Positions 44,800-53,712 are shown, numbered from the stretch's first letter. The stretch is DNA of 64,000 nt from Phenylobacterium sp. (GCF_004799515.1 NZ_SSMX01000030.1:186001-250000); one strand, 5' to 3'. A program made the numbers and translations. Notes: a model not told the origin generated them from the sequence alone.

Positions 44800-45429
44800 A
44801 TGTCCCCAGCCCTTTCCCCCATGCCGCCTGTCGCCGCGCCGTCGCCCGGCGCCGTGGTCTTCGGCGCTCAAGGCCGGTCATTTGCCCGGGCGGCGAATGA
44901 CCTCGACGCCCCGGCTGATGTGTTGGGCCGGCTGCTGTCCGAGGCTTTCGAGGCTTTCGAACGCGATCCCGGGGCCGCGCGTCAATCGCTCAGCCGGGCC
45001 TTCGCGTTGCTGGACGTCGAGCCCCGCGAACCCGCGAAGGCGCCTAACCAAGACCTCGGGCAGCTGGCGCCGTGGCAGGCGAAGAAGGCGGCGACCTATA
45101 TCGAGGAGCACCTGGATGCGCCCATCGATATCGGTGAGCTGGCGGCTCTGGTGCGGCTCAGCCAATCCTACTTCTCCCGAGCCTTCAAAGTCTCATTCGG
45201 CGCGACGCCGCAGCCCTACATCCTCGGCCGCCGGATCGCGCTCGCCCAAGACCTGATGCTAACGACCGAACATCCGCTCTGCGGTATCGCGCTCGACTGC
45301 GGCTTCAGCGACCAATCCCACCTATCCAGGATCTTCCGTCGGCTGACGGGCGACTCCCCGAACGCCTGGCGCCGTGCGCGTCGTGCAGCGCCTGGCGAGG
45401 CCGACAGCGGTCGGAGTTTCAACGCCTGA
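44800..45429 (+). CDS. AraC-family transcriptional regulator (short)
   Basis: This 209-residue protein has the two AraC helix-turn-helices at ~95-190: ELAALVRLSQSYFSRAFKVS and IALDCGFSDQSHLSRIFRRL. The N-terminal ~85 residues are short and lack the usual cupin, so effector sensing is unclear. GGAG eight bases before ATG 44800 supports the start. It is followed in the same direction by the haloperoxidase, and both carry the 18-bp motif upstream. That suggests it activates itself and the enzyme gene. Confidence 0.9.
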   Translation: MSPALSPMPPVAAPSPGAVVFGAQGRSFARAANDLDAPADVLGRLLSEAFEAFERDPGAARQSLSRAFALLDVEPREPAKAPNQDLGQLAPWQAKKAATYIEEHLDAPIDIGELAALVRLSQSYFSRAFKVSFGATPQPYILGRRIALAQDLMLTTEHPLCGIALDCGFSDQSHLSRIFRRLTGDSPNAWRRARRAAPGEADSGRSFNA

Positions 45430-45447
45430 CGACGGCCTTCGCAGAAC

Positions 45448-45465
45448 TTCACAAGCGATAACTCG
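45448..45465 (+). promoter_or_regulatory. Conserved 18-bp motif, copy 2 (upstream of haloperoxidase)
   Basis: TTCACAAGCGATAACTCG matches copy 1 at 17 of 18 bases and ends 66 bases before the start at 45532, a similar distance to copy 1. Confidence 0.55.
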
Positions 45466-45531
45466 TGGCCCACCGAGCGTCGCGAGACACTGCCTCACCG
45501 GCCTTTGGGCCCGCCCTCTTCGGAGACTGTC

Positions 45532-46527
45532 ATGTCCGAGACCCCATTCTTCGACCCCCTCGCGGCGTCCCGCCGCAAGGTCCTGTTCACCGGCGCCGGC
45601 GCTGCCGTCGCCATGAGCCTGCCGGTGGCGAAAGCTTTCGGCTCCCCCAGTGACTCCTCCCCCGCGTCCCCCAGCAAAGGAACAACGACGATGGCTAGCA
45701 GCACCTTCAAGACCAAGGACGGCACCGAGATCTACTTCAAGGATTGGGGGTCTAAGACGGCCCAGCCGATCGTCTTCCACCATGGCTGGCCGCTCAGCGC
45801 TGACGACTGGGACAGCCAGATGCTGTTCTTCCTGGCGCAGGGATACCGCGTCATCGCCCACGACCGCCGTGGCCACGGCCGCTCAACCCAGACCGATCTG
45901 GGCAATGACATGGACACCTACGCCGCCGACAGCGAGGCGCTGGTGAAGCACCTCGATCTGAAGAACGCCATTCACGTCGGCCACTCGACGGGCGGCGGCG
46001 AGGTCATCCGCTATGTCGCCGACTACGGCGGCAACGGCCGTGTCGCCAAGGCGGTGATCATCAGCGCCATTCCGCCGGTGATGGTGAAGAAGGCCTCGAA
46101 CCCGGGCGGTTTGCCGACGGAGGTCTTCGACGGCTTCCGGAAAGGCATGTCCAACCGCGCCCAGTTCTACGTCGATATCCCGACCGGGCCGTTTTACGGC
46201 TTCAACCGGCCGGGCGCGAAAGTCAGCCAAGGCATCATCGATAACTGGTGGCGCCAGGGCATGATGGGCGGGACCAAGGCCCACTACGACTGCATCAAGG
46301 TTTTCTCGGAGACCGACCACACCGAGGACCTCAAGAAGATCACGGTCCCGGTGCTAGTCATGCACAGCAAGGACGACCAGATCGTCCCCTACGCGGACGC
46401 CGGGCCTCTGGCGGTCAAGCTGCTGAAGAACGGCACGCTCAAGACCTACGAGGACCTGCCGCACGGCATGCCTACGACCCACTCCGACATCATCAACGCG
46501 GACCTGCTGGCCTTCATCAAGGCCTGA
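45532..46527 (+). CDS. Haloperoxidase-like alpha/beta hydrolase with Tat leader
   Basis: This 331-residue protein is of the cofactor-free chloroperoxidase/esterase type. The triad is Ser152 ([10 protein letters not shown]), Asp281 ([10 protein letters not shown]) and His311 (LPHGMPTTH). [20 protein letters not shown] and [12 protein letters not shown] are hallmarks. A twin-arginine leader ([17 protein letters not shown]) precedes the domain, with a Ser/Pro linker. ATG 45532 has GGAGA before it. A second ATG at 45691 (residue 54), preceded by AAAGGA, would start exactly at the domain and could yield a cytosolic form. A leaderless paralog is at 58718. The natural reaction is probably ester hydrolysis. 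Confidence 0.93.
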   Translation: MSETPFFDPLAASRRKVLFTGAGAAVAMSLPVAKAFGSPSDSSPASPSKGTTTMASSTFKTKDGTEIYFKDWGSKTAQPIVFHHGWPLSADDWDSQMLFFLAQGYRVIAHDRRGHGRSTQTDLGNDMDTYAADSEALVKHLDLKNAIHVGHSTGGGEVIRYVADYGGNGRVAKAVIISAIPPVMVKKASNPGGLPTEVFDGFRKGMSNRAQFYVDIPTGPFYGFNRPGAKVSQGIIDNWWRQGMMGGTKAHYDCIKVFSETDHTEDLKKITVPVLVMHSKDDQIVPYADAGPLAVKLLKNGTLKTYEDLPHGMPTTHSDIINADLLAFIKA

Positions 46528-46552
46528 CCAATCGACCGCCGCGTCGCGTCCA

Positions 46553-46580
46553 TGGCCTTCCCGTCCCCGCGGGGAGGCCA
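46553..46580 (+). terminator. Stem-loop after the haloperoxidase gene
   Basis: TGGCCTTCCC (46553-46562) pairs with GGGGAGGCCA (46571-46580) with one G-T pair around an 8-base loop. It is 26 bases past the stop codon with no T-run, so it may stabilise the 3' end rather than terminate. Confidence 0.4.
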
Positions 46581-46607
46581 TGATCGCGCCGGAAGAAAGT
46601 CAAGCTA

Positions 46608-47120
46608 ATGCGGATCCTGATGATCCTGATCCCCGACCTCGATACGCCGCCGCGAATCCCGCCGGTGCTTCAGTTCGAGCGCTTCCTGTCGCCCTACTAC
46701 TTGTTCATCGACGCCGGCGCGGACGTCGTGCTGGCCTCGCCCTGCGGCGGCGATCCGGCTATGCGCACGGCGACGGGAAGGCGTACCGACGCGACCTCCG
46801 CGATGCAGCGCTTTCAGCAGGATCAGACCGCGAGAGACGCTCTCGCCGACACCCTCGAACTCCATCGGGTAGACCCGGACGATTTCGACGGCGCGTTCTG
46901 CCTTGGGGTCACGGGCGGTGTTTGGCCACCAAACGCCGACAACCCGGGCGGCGCCATGATCGGCGCACTACTTGCCGCTGGAAAGCCTGTCGCAGTCGTT
47001 CCCGCAGAGCTACACCTTGAGCCGGATGGTACTGGCGATGGCTTGCTGATCACTGGTGATCGCGCCGACGCCGCGGCGCTTGCAGCAAGAGCGCTTCTTG
47101 GGGCGCTCGGTCGCCCGTGA
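46608..47120 (+). CDS. DJ-1/PfpI-like protein lacking the catalytic cysteine
   Basis: This 170-residue protein shows the class I glutamine-amidotransferase-like pattern of HSP31/DJ-1 proteins. MRILMILIPDLDTPPR opens, LFIDAGADVVLASPCGGDPA forms the second strand, and DPDDFDGAFCLGVTGGVWPP corresponds to the usual PGGHG segment. Where relatives have a nucleophilic Cys before His-Gly, this protein reads VAVVPAELH with no Cys. Relatives are about 50 residues longer, so it is probably divergent and non-catalytic, or shortened. It lies downstream of the haloperoxidase and may share its transcript. Confidence 0.6.
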   Translation: MRILMILIPDLDTPPRIPPVLQFERFLSPYYLFIDAGADVVLASPCGGDPAMRTATGRRTDATSAMQRFQQDQTARDALADTLELHRVDPDDFDGAFCLGVTGGVWPPNADNPGGAMIGALLAAGKPVAVVPAELHLEPDGTGDGLLITGDRADAAALAARALLGALGRP

Positions 47121-47123
47121 TGA

Positions 47124-47390
47124 GATCCGCCTGAGAGGTCTAGGTCGAGTAGGAGCGTGAATGAAGGCCTCGCGCCCGGAACGGCCAAGGCCTGGGCGCT
47201 GGAGTCCTTCGAGGTGGCGAAGACGACCGCTTATTGGCCCGGAGCGCCAACTGGCTGCGACCACGACGCGGCGCCGGTGACCCTGCCGCCTGGCTACGAT
47301 GGTCCAGCCTCCGCGGCCGTCGCGCAGCAATTTGAGAAGGCCGGCGTGCGGCTCGCCTGGGTCCTCAACACACTGCTCGCCAAGCGCTGA
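47124..47390 (+). pseudogene. C-terminal fragment of an S1/P1 nuclease
   Basis: The frame open from 47124 to a TGA at 47388 encodes a stretch that fits only the end of S1/P1-type zinc nucleases: AKAWALESFEVAKTTAYWPG then VAQQFEKAGVRLAWVLNTLL. These enzymes are normally ~270-300 residues with an N-terminal Trp and several metal-binding His residues, all missing here. A GTG at 47157 could start a 77-residue peptide, but its ribosome site is only one base away. It reads as a 5'-deleted remnant, directly after the DJ-1-like gene. Confidence 0.6.
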
Positions 47391-47447
47391 GGCGTCAGCG
47401 ATCAAAGCCGGTCTCGCCGGCGCGTGAGGGCCCCGGCGCAAAAGCAA

Positions 47448-47473
47448 ACGCCCCGGCGACAAAGCCGGGGCGT
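47448..47473. terminator. Strong hairpin, terminator-like on the minus strand
   Basis: ACGCCCCGGC and its complement form a perfect 10-bp stem with a 6-base loop. Read on the minus strand it is followed by TTTGCTTTTGC; on the plus strand only TAAGG follows, so termination of minus-strand transcription is more likely. Confidence 0.5.
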
Positions 47474-47542
47474 TAAGGCAGCGCGATCAGTCGGGGGGGC
47501 GTCTTCGGCGCTGCTGACTCCCAAACCGGCGGCCAACGCTAA

Positions 47543-47842
47543 GGTTCCGCGACACCCCGCAACGCCGGGCTCAATTCATTCAGGCGCGCGACCTGGGCGA
47601 AATTCCCGGCCGCGCTTGCAGCGCGGCCCGACGTCTTCTCGCATCGGCCCATTCGAAACTGGTTCGCCTATTTCACGCTGGGCGGGGAGCCGGATCACTC
47701 CATCCATCACCTCGACGTTCCCGCCGATCTCCTGGCCGCCTTCGCCGACGCGGTGTCCGATTTCTGGGAGACGGTGGCGGCCCTGCAGCTAAGCGCGAAG
47801 GTCGAGGATCAGGAGAAGGCCGCCGCCGGCGACCCTCGCTAA
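47543..47842 (+). pseudogene. Start-less coding remnant of an unrecognised protein
   Basis: A frame free of stops from 47543 to a TAA at 47840 encodes about 99 residues of normal-looking protein (NWFAYFTLGGEPDHSIHHLD, DLLAAFADAVSDFWETVAAL) unlike the Arg/Gly-rich shadow frames. No ATG, GTG or TTG occurs until late in the frame, and an in-frame TAA closes it upstream at 47540. It is probably a 5'-truncated gene. I do not recognise the family. The stop overlaps the convergent hydrolase stop. Confidence 0.45.
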
Positions 47843-48621
47843 CGCGCTGCTTCCTCAATCAGGGCCGCGACCTCGGTGGGATGCGAGACCATCACGACGT
47901 GGGAGGCGCCCTTGACGACCACCGTGTGTCTGGATTTCGCCCGCTGTGCCATGAAGGCGAGCGCCTTCGGCGGAATGTTGAGGTCGCTGGAGCCGTAGAT
48001 CGACCATGATGGGATCGTCTTCCACGCCGAACCCGTTGCGGGCTCCTCCAGAGCCGCCTGGGTCACCGGGCGCTGCGTGGCCGCCATGATGGCGGCCTGG
48101 CCCGGTGCGACGTCCGCCGCGAACTGGTGCGGAAACTTCTTCGCCTGGATGTAGAGATCCACGCCGCCAGTGGGCAGGCTCACGGGTGGAGCCAAGGTGT
48201 CGCCTAGGCTGGACCCCGGGAACTTGCTGGACAGTGCGAGGCCCGACTCGCCAGTCTCGGGGGCGAACGCCGAGACGTAAACCAACGACTTCACATTGCT
48301 TTTGCCGACGGCGGCGACGCTGATCACGGAGCCACCGTAGGAGTGGCCGACCAGCACGACCGGTCCCTTGATGCTGTCCAGCAGCTTGCCGACATAGGCC
48401 GCGTCGCCTGCGACGCTTCGCAAGGGATTGGCCGCCGCGAGAACCGGGTATCCGTCCTTGCTCAATTTGGCGACGACGCCCGTCCAGCTGGCGGATTCGG
48501 CGAAGGCGCCGTGCACGAGGACGATCGTGGGCTTCGCGGCCGCGGCGGAAGCGGCGTTCGCGGCGCTCGCCGCGGCCAGACCGACGACGGCCATCATGGC
48601 CGCTTGAGTGAAGGTGCGCAT
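47839..48621 (-). CDS. Exported alpha/beta hydrolase (EstC/HNL-like)
   Basis: This 260-residue protein has a Sec leader ending near residue 23 (MMAVVGLAAASAANA). The core begins KPTIVLVHGAFAESASWTGV with nucleophile Ser94 in VGHSYGGSVI and late His in GASHVVMVSHP. Short loops and the HGAF oxyanion motif resemble methyl-esterase/hydroxynitrile-lyase-type hydrolases. ATG 48621 is preferred over 48684 because AGGAG lies just before it and the leader begins there. The periplasmic substrate is unknown. It is divergent from the next hydrolase. Confidence 0.92.
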   Translation of the reverse strand: MRTFTQAAMMAVVGLAAASAANAASAAAAKPTIVLVHGAFAESASWTGVVAKLSKDGYPVLAAANPLRSVAGDAAYVGKLLDSIKGPVVLVGHSYGGSVISVAAVGKSNVKSLVYVSAFAPETGESGLALSSKFPGSSLGDTLAPPVSLPTGGVDLYIQAKKFPHQFAADVAPGQAAIMAATQRPVTQAALEEPATGSAWKTIPSWSIYGSSDLNIPPKALAFMAQRAKSRHTVVVKGASHVVMVSHPTEVAALIEEAAR

Positions 48622-48931
48622 TGTGGGGTCTCCTGCCTGTGGGCCGAGCCGCCCGACGACAGCAGCCCAGGATGCGACGACCATGCGTTGGCGGGGTCGC
48701 GCCGAATTGCAGGCGAAGCTCGTTTTTGCACGACGCAGGCATGTAAGGGACCGCCGACGTTGATTGAGCCGATCACGTCCGGCGCGCCAATAGGGGGCGT
48801 GAATTCTACAATCCGTCAGTCAGGCGGCCCTCTAGCCTAGTCACATGAGCGACCGTCGTGCAGGCCTTACAGCCCTCGACGCCGGTCAGGGCCCACAGTG
48901 CGGACAGGCGAGACCCGAGGAGTTCGAACAA
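48622..48931. other. 310-base divergent promoter region between two hydrolases
   Basis: No convincing gene is seen. Ribosome sites for both flanking genes lie at its ends (AGGAG on each strand). An in-frame ATG at 48845 could extend the right-hand gene, but the added residues look non-coding. I found no copy of the 18-bp motif here. Confidence 0.5.
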
Positions 48932-50008
48932 ATGACCACCATGCCGGCGACCTCGAAGTTCTCGCGCCGATCGCTTATTGCCGGCGGCGTGGCGATCGGC
49001 GCCACCCTCGCGCTCCACGACATTGCAGCCGCGCAGGCGGCGGGAAAGGGCACCATGTTCCCGGTCAAAGAGACGGATATCCAGACAAACGGCATCCGCC
49101 TGCACGTCACCGAGATGGGCGCGGGGCCCGCGATCCTGTTCGTCCATGGGTTCCCGGACACGGCCTACACCTGGCGGCGGCAGATGCAGGTCGTGGCCGC
49201 CGCGGGCTACCGCGCCATCGCGCCCGACATGCGGGGCTACGGTCAAAGCTCAGCGCCGACCGATGCCGCGCTCTACACGCCGTTTCAGACGGTCGGCGAC
49301 CTGGTCGGGATGCTGGACGCCCTGAAAATCCCGCAAGCCATCGTCGTGGGCCATGACTGGGGGGCGACCCACGCTTGGGCGGCGGCAATGATGCGACCGG
49401 ACCGGTTCAAGGGCGTCTTCTGCCTGAGCGTGCCGTACTCGCCCCGCGGCGACGCGAGCACCTTCGACGCCATGCGCGCGGCGGGACATGGGTCTGATTT
49501 CTACATGTTCGAACAGATCCGGCCCGAGGCGGATCAGATCTGGGCGGACGCGAAGGTCACGATTCCAGGCGCGCTCTATTGGGGGTCGGGGTCCGCGCCG
49601 GCCGCTCAGGCCTGGAATATTTTTGACCCGGCGCGCAGCCTTCACCGCGCGCCGCCCGCGACTCTCCCGACGTGGATCGAGCCGGACTACCTCGCCCACA
49701 ACATCGCTTCATTCCAGCGCACGGGTTTCCACGGCGCCTTGAACTACTATCGCGCCGTACAGCCGTATTTCGATCTCTCGCCTGCGTTCAAAGGCGCGAA
49801 GATCTCCGTCCCGGCCTATTTCCTCTGGGGGAAGGCCGATGGCCTGGTGCCCATCTACGCCCTCACCGAAGACAAGATGCGCGACCGCTGCCCTGCGCTG
49901 AAGGGCTACGTCGGACTCGACGGTATTGGCCACTGGGTGCAGCACGAAGCGGCGGCCGAGACGGGCAAGCAGATCCTGGGCTTCGCGCGCGCCGTAAGCC
50001 CGGTTTAG
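48932..50008 (+). CDS. Epoxide-hydrolase-like alpha/beta hydrolase with Tat leader
   Basis: This 358-residue protein has a twin-arginine leader (KFSRRSLIAGGVAIGATLAL). ILFVHGFPDTAYTWRRQM carries the oxyanion motif. The nucleophile is Asp142 (VVGHDWGATHAW) as in epoxide hydrolases and dehalogenases, and the late His is in GIGHWVQHE. Cap-domain Tyr residues (FHGALNYYRAVQPYF) fit epoxide-ring activation. GAGGAG before ATG 48932 supports this start. It meets the regulator paralog B tail-to-tail with a four-base overlap. Location would be periplasmic, folded before export. Confidence 0.93.
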   Translation: MTTMPATSKFSRRSLIAGGVAIGATLALHDIAAAQAAGKGTMFPVKETDIQTNGIRLHVTEMGAGPAILFVHGFPDTAYTWRRQMQVVAAAGYRAIAPDMRGYGQSSAPTDAALYTPFQTVGDLVGMLDALKIPQAIVVGHDWGATHAWAAAMMRPDRFKGVFCLSVPYSPRGDASTFDAMRAAGHGSDFYMFEQIRPEADQIWADAKVTIPGALYWGSGSAPAAQAWNIFDPARSLHRAPPATLPTWIEPDYLAHNIASFQRTGFHGALNYYRAVQPYFDLSPAFKGAKISVPAYFLWGKADGLVPIYALTEDKMRDRCPALKGYVGLDGIGHWVQHEAAAETGKQILGFARAVSPV

Positions 50009-52815
50009 CGCGACGCCGGCGCCGGCCGGCTGGCGCGCTCCGTCAACGCGCCGCGCCGACTGACCGATGCTTTCAAGTCAGTGAGGGCCGCCAGCTCGAC
50101 CTGCGCCCGACGCTCCCAAGTCAAGGCGCCCTGGGCATGTGACAGCGCTAGGGCGTGGATGACGTCGCTACGCGCTTCGGCCAAGCCGTCGCGGCCGAGG
50201 TCGGCGATGCGCGCCCGGCTTCGGAGCCTGAGAAGCTCGGGGGTGTGCCAAGCGTCGCCGACCACCGCGGCCTCTGCGAGTTCGGCCTCCAGCACCGCGC
50301 CGGCTTCGGAGGCCGCGCCAGTGTCCAACAGCGCCGCGGCCAGCGCAGCGCTGAAGGCCGAACGGTGCACCGTGAATCGAAGGTCGGTGAGCTCGCGGAT
50401 CGCGGCGCGCAGGCTCTCCGCCCCCGCCGCTGGGTTTCCCTGGCGATGCAGCAGCTCGCCATGAAAGCCTCGAGAATAGGCGGCCCAGGCGGCGACCCCC
50501 AAGGTCTCCGCTTCCCGCCGCAGATCGCCGATGTAGCGTTCGGCGTTTTCGAAGTCACCAGCGGCAAGCGCGAGCGGGCAGGCGCCGTCCGCCAGGACAT
50601 AGGCCAGCGTCAGGCCGTGGCCGAGGGCTTCCGCCGCGGCCACTGTCTCCCGAAGGTCGGCGTAGGCTTCGATCGGGTTTCCCATGAGCCAGCGAAGCCG
50701 GCTGTGGATGACGCGCGCGTTGAGGGTCTGCTCGTGATGGTAGCGCACGATGTGCGATCGGTTCGGCGGCGCCACATAGTCCGCCAGGACGCGGTCGATC
50801 CCGAGGCGGGCGTCGCGAAGGCGCCCGAGCAGCATCAGGGACCGGGCGCGCATGCGTTCGCCAACGAGCCGTTCATTGGGTTCGCCGGCCTGGTCGGCGA
50901 GGGCGATGAAGGCGTCCGCGAAATCGAGCGCCTCGGCGGGCCGGGCGGCGTTGCCGGCGTTGAGCCACAGGCCCCAGTAGCAGCGCAGCCTGTAGTCGAC
51001 GTCGCCGAGTTCCGTGGCGATCGCGAGCGTTTCGACGAGGTCTGACGCGGCCTGGTCTTCTGTTGTGCGTCCGGCCGGCTTCCAGCCCAGGGCCGCGGAC
51101 AGTTTCAGGCGCGCCTGACGCGTATCCGTCCTCAGGCGGCCGAGGCGCGAAATCGCCGCCTGGACGTGGTTGAGGCATTCTTCGACCAGCGAGAGCTGCA
51201 GGAACAACGGGATCAGAGCGACGGTCAGGCCAACGGCGGTCTCGGCGTCGCCGTCAGCGGAAAACGCCCAGTCCAGGGCGAGGCGGAAGTTTGGGACGTC
51301 GCCTGCGTAGGTCTCGACCCACGCGGTGGTCGGAAGCCGCGCCCATTCGGCCTCCGAGCGGTCGGCCACGACCTTGAAGATCTCGGCATGGCGTCGGCGC
51401 CGTCTGGCGATCTCCCCGGCCTCTTCGAGCTTTGCGTGGGCGTAGGCGCGGGTGATGTCGAGAAGGCGGTAATCGGTCCCGTCGGCGGCGAGATGGGCCA
51501 CCACGAGTGATTTCGCGACGAGGCTCATCAAGGTCTGAGAGACATCGTTGACGGCCTCGTCTTGGAGCAAATCCGCGGCCGCTTGGGCGCTGAATCCTCG
51601 GAAGACCGACAGCGCGCGCAGGGTCATCTGTTCGTCCGGGGTGAGATCGCGATAGCTCCAGTCGAGGGTGGCGTTCAGGGTTTGGTGCCGCGGCGCCACG
51701 CCAGGGAGACCGTCGGACAGGGCTCCCAATCCGTCGTCGAGGGACTGGCCGAGGCCCAGCAACTCCAACCTATCCAGGCGGGCGGCGGCCAGTTCAATCG
51801 CCAGCGGTATCCCTTCGAGCCTGCGGCAGATCTCCGCGATGGGGACCACGTCGTCGGGCGCCAGCACATACCCGCCGGGTTGGCAGTTCGCGCGCGCCAC
51901 GAAGAGCTCGATGGCCCCGAAGCCCAGCGCCGCCGCTGGCGTAAGAGCGGCGCCCGGCGGCGGAACGTCCAGTGGTTCCACGCGGCGCACCCACTCGCCT
52001 TCGGCGCGCAGCGCCTGCCGGCTGGTGGCCAGAATCCGAAGGCGCGGCGCCTGGCGCAACATAAGTTCGGCGACCTCCGCGACAGCCGCCACCAGATGCT
52101 CGCAGCTGTTCAGAAGGATCAGCACCTCGCGGTCGCGAACCGCGGCGATCAAGGCCGACAGGGATGTCGTCTTCGGCGACCCGATCTGTAAGCTGGCCGC
52201 CAAGGCGCCGATCAGCATCGGCGGATCGACGACGACGGAGAGGTCGACCTCGACCGTGGTGTCGAAGCGGTCGCGGACCCGTCGGACGACCTCGGCCGCC
52301 ACGGTGGTCTTGCCAACGCCGCCAGGTCCGACAAGCGTGGTGAGCTGCCGCGACGCCAAGTTGTCGGTAATGGCTTTGAGGATCGGCTCACGGCCGAACA
52401 CGCGGGCATTGGGGTTGGCGTCCTGTCGCGTCTCATCGCCGCCCGCCGCTTCACACCGGCTGACGCCGCCCGCGTCTGACGCCACCTCCGCGAGCGCGTA
52501 TCCGCGACCTGGCACATGCACGATCCACGATGCGCCGCAGGGGTCTGCGCCTAAGGCTTTCCTCAGGTGCGAGATGTGCACTCGCAAGGCCGCGTCCCCG
52601 ACAAGCCGGTCCGGCCAGACCGCGGCGACGAGATCGTCCCGAGCCACGAAATCGCCGCGGCGGGCGAGCAGCGCCAGGAGGATGTCAAACGCCCGGTCGC
52701 CCAGGTGGACGACCTCGCCGCTCTGAAGCAGAGCGCGTCGGGAGGCGACGGCGACGAAGGTCCCGAACCTCTGCCCCTCGGCCTCCGCCAATCCCTCTGC
52801 GTCATCCAGCGTCAT
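50005..52815 (-). CDS. Winged-helix/NTPase/helical-repeat regulator, paralog B (Walker B altered)
   Basis: This 936-residue protein has the same plan as the regulator at 41747. The winged helix (residues ~17-108) is LGDRAFDILLALLARRGDFV with VPGRGYALAEV; the NTPase spans ~140-400; helical repeats run to the end. Walker A GPGGVGKTT (163-171) is intact. At the Walker B position the sequence is VLILLNSCEH with Asn236 (AAC) where both paralogs have Asp, so nucleotide hydrolysis may be impaired and the protein locked in one state. It follows the NmrA-like gene by 9 bases on the same strand, so they form an operon. Signal unknown. Confidence 0.9.
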   Translation of the reverse strand: MTLDDAEGLAEAEGQRFGTFVAVASRRALLQSGEVVHLGDRAFDILLALLARRGDFVARDDLVAAVWPDRLVGDAALRVHISHLRKALGADPCGASWIVHVPGRGYALAEVASDAGGVSRCEAAGGDETRQDANPNARVFGREPILKAITDNLASRQLTTLVGPGGVGKTTVAAEVVRRVRDRFDTTVEVDLSVVVDPPMLIGALAASLQIGSPKTTSLSALIAAVRDREVLILLNSCEHLVAAVAEVAELMLRQAPRLRILATSRQALRAEGEWVRRVEPLDVPPPGAALTPAAALGFGAIELFVARANCQPGGYVLAPDDVVPIAEICRRLEGIPLAIELAAARLDRLELLGLGQSLDDGLGALSDGLPGVAPRHQTLNATLDWSYRDLTPDEQMTLRALSVFRGFSAQAAADLLQDEAVNDVSQTLMSLVAKSLVVAHLAADGTDYRLLDITRAYAHAKLEEAGEIARRRRRHAEIFKVVADRSEAEWARLPTTAWVETYAGDVPNFRLALDWAFSADGDAETAVGLTVALIPLFLQLSLVEECLNHVQAAISRLGRLRTDTRQARLKLSAALGWKPAGRTTEDQAASDLVETLAIATELGDVDYRLRCYWGLWLNAGNAARPAEALDFADAFIALADQAGEPNERLVGERMRARSLMLLGRLRDARLGIDRVLADYVAPPNRSHIVRYHHEQTLNARVIHSRLRWLMGNPIEAYADLRETVAAAEALGHGLTLAYVLADGACPLALAAGDFENAERYIGDLRREAETLGVAAWAAYSRGFHGELLHRQGNPAAGAESLRAAIRELTDLRFTVHRSAFSAALAAALLDTGAASEAGAVLEAELAEAAVVGDAWHTPELLRLRSRARIADLGRDGLAEARSDVIHALALSHAQGALTWERRAQVELAALTDLKASVSRRGALTERASRPAPASR

Positions 52816-52824
52816 GCCGGCATC

Positions 52825-53712
52825 CTACTCCAGCATCCCGCCGTCAGCGAAAGCGCAGCGATGGTCCTCGAGATAGGCCGCCAGGGATCCTGGTGCACGG
52901 CCGGTCAGGGCAAGGACACTGTCCGTAAGCGGCGCAGGCGATTGGGACTCCGTCATCGCGTCGCGGGACACCCAGTCCGCAGCCTGCGCATGGGATAGTC
53001 CTCTCGCTAGGAGGTCTGCGAGCTGATCTTCGGGCGAGACGGCCTCGTAGGTGATCTCGCGGTGAAGAATAGTGCTCAGCGCGCCGGCGACCTCGGCATA
53101 GGACAGGTGGCGAGGCCCGGTGAGTTGAACGCGGCCCAAGCCTCGGCCCTTCATGACCACCGCGCGGGCGCAGGCGACCACGTCGCGCGGATCGATGAAG
53201 GCCGGGGCGCCGCGCGCGGCTGAGCCTCGCCACTGTCCCGTTGTCGCGATCTCGGCCGCATGCTCCAGCATCGTGGAGTCGAGGAGCGTCGGTAAAAGGG
53301 TCGTCGTGGGTATCGCCGGGACGTCCAAGGGTCCAGGTCCTTCACTGTCGCGGGTGGCGGCGTGTCTCCGGCGGACGGCATCCGCCGTGGCGATCTGGAT
53401 GAGGTGAGGCCGCCCGTTCTGGCTGGCGACCGCGATGAGGCGCGTCAGTCGATCCTGCGCTTTGCCAGGACCGCGATCGGCCGCGACGAGGATCGCATCG
53501 AGCCTCGCCAATTGGCCTGGCGCGTCGCCTGCAACGTCCAGCTGGCCGTCGCCGATGACCTGGATGGGGCGGACGCCTGTTCGGTCGAGGAACAGCCGGG
53601 ATGCGGTGTTAGGGCTCAGTCCGAAGACCAGCACGTCCATGCCCTCAAGCTGCAGTTGGCGAACCGCGGCGCGGCCGATCCAGCCTTCGGCCTCAACGAT
53701 GAGTACGCGCAC
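52825..53712 (-). CDS. NmrA-like NAD(P)-binding protein (atypical SDR)
   Basis: This 295-residue protein opens with a Rossmann strand VRVLIVEAEGWIGRAAVRQL. The glycine motif is divergent (EAEGWIG). LDAILVAADRGPGKAQDRL and FIDPRDVVACARAVVM followed by VQLTGPRHLSYAEVAGALS are typical of NmrA/HSCARG-type proteins that bind NAD(P) and act as redox sensors or reductases. GTG 53712 is chosen because GGAGG lies six bases before it and the fold starts at once. It precedes the regulator paralog B by 9 bases, suggesting it feeds redox information to it or is its target; this is inference. Confidence 0.82.
   Translation of the reverse strand: MRVLIVEAEGWIGRAAVRQLQLEGMDVLVFGLSPNTASRLFLDRTGVRPIQVIGDGQLDVAGDAPGQLARLDAILVAADRGPGKAQDRLTRLIAVASQNGRPHLIQIATADAVRRRHAATRDSEGPGPLDVPAIPTTTLLPTLLDSTMLEHAAEIATTGQWRGSAARGAPAFIDPRDVVACARAVVMKGRGLGRVQLTGPRHLSYAEVAGALSTILHREITYEAVSPEDQLADLLARGLSHAQAADWVSRDAMTESQSPAPLTDSVLALTGRAPGSLAAYLEDHRCAFADGGMLE

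Noticed and set aside
47424-47792. A 122-codon plus-strand open frame with an ATG
   Set aside because: Arg/Pro/Ser-rich shadow; the neighbouring frame without a start codon is the one with protein-like composition.
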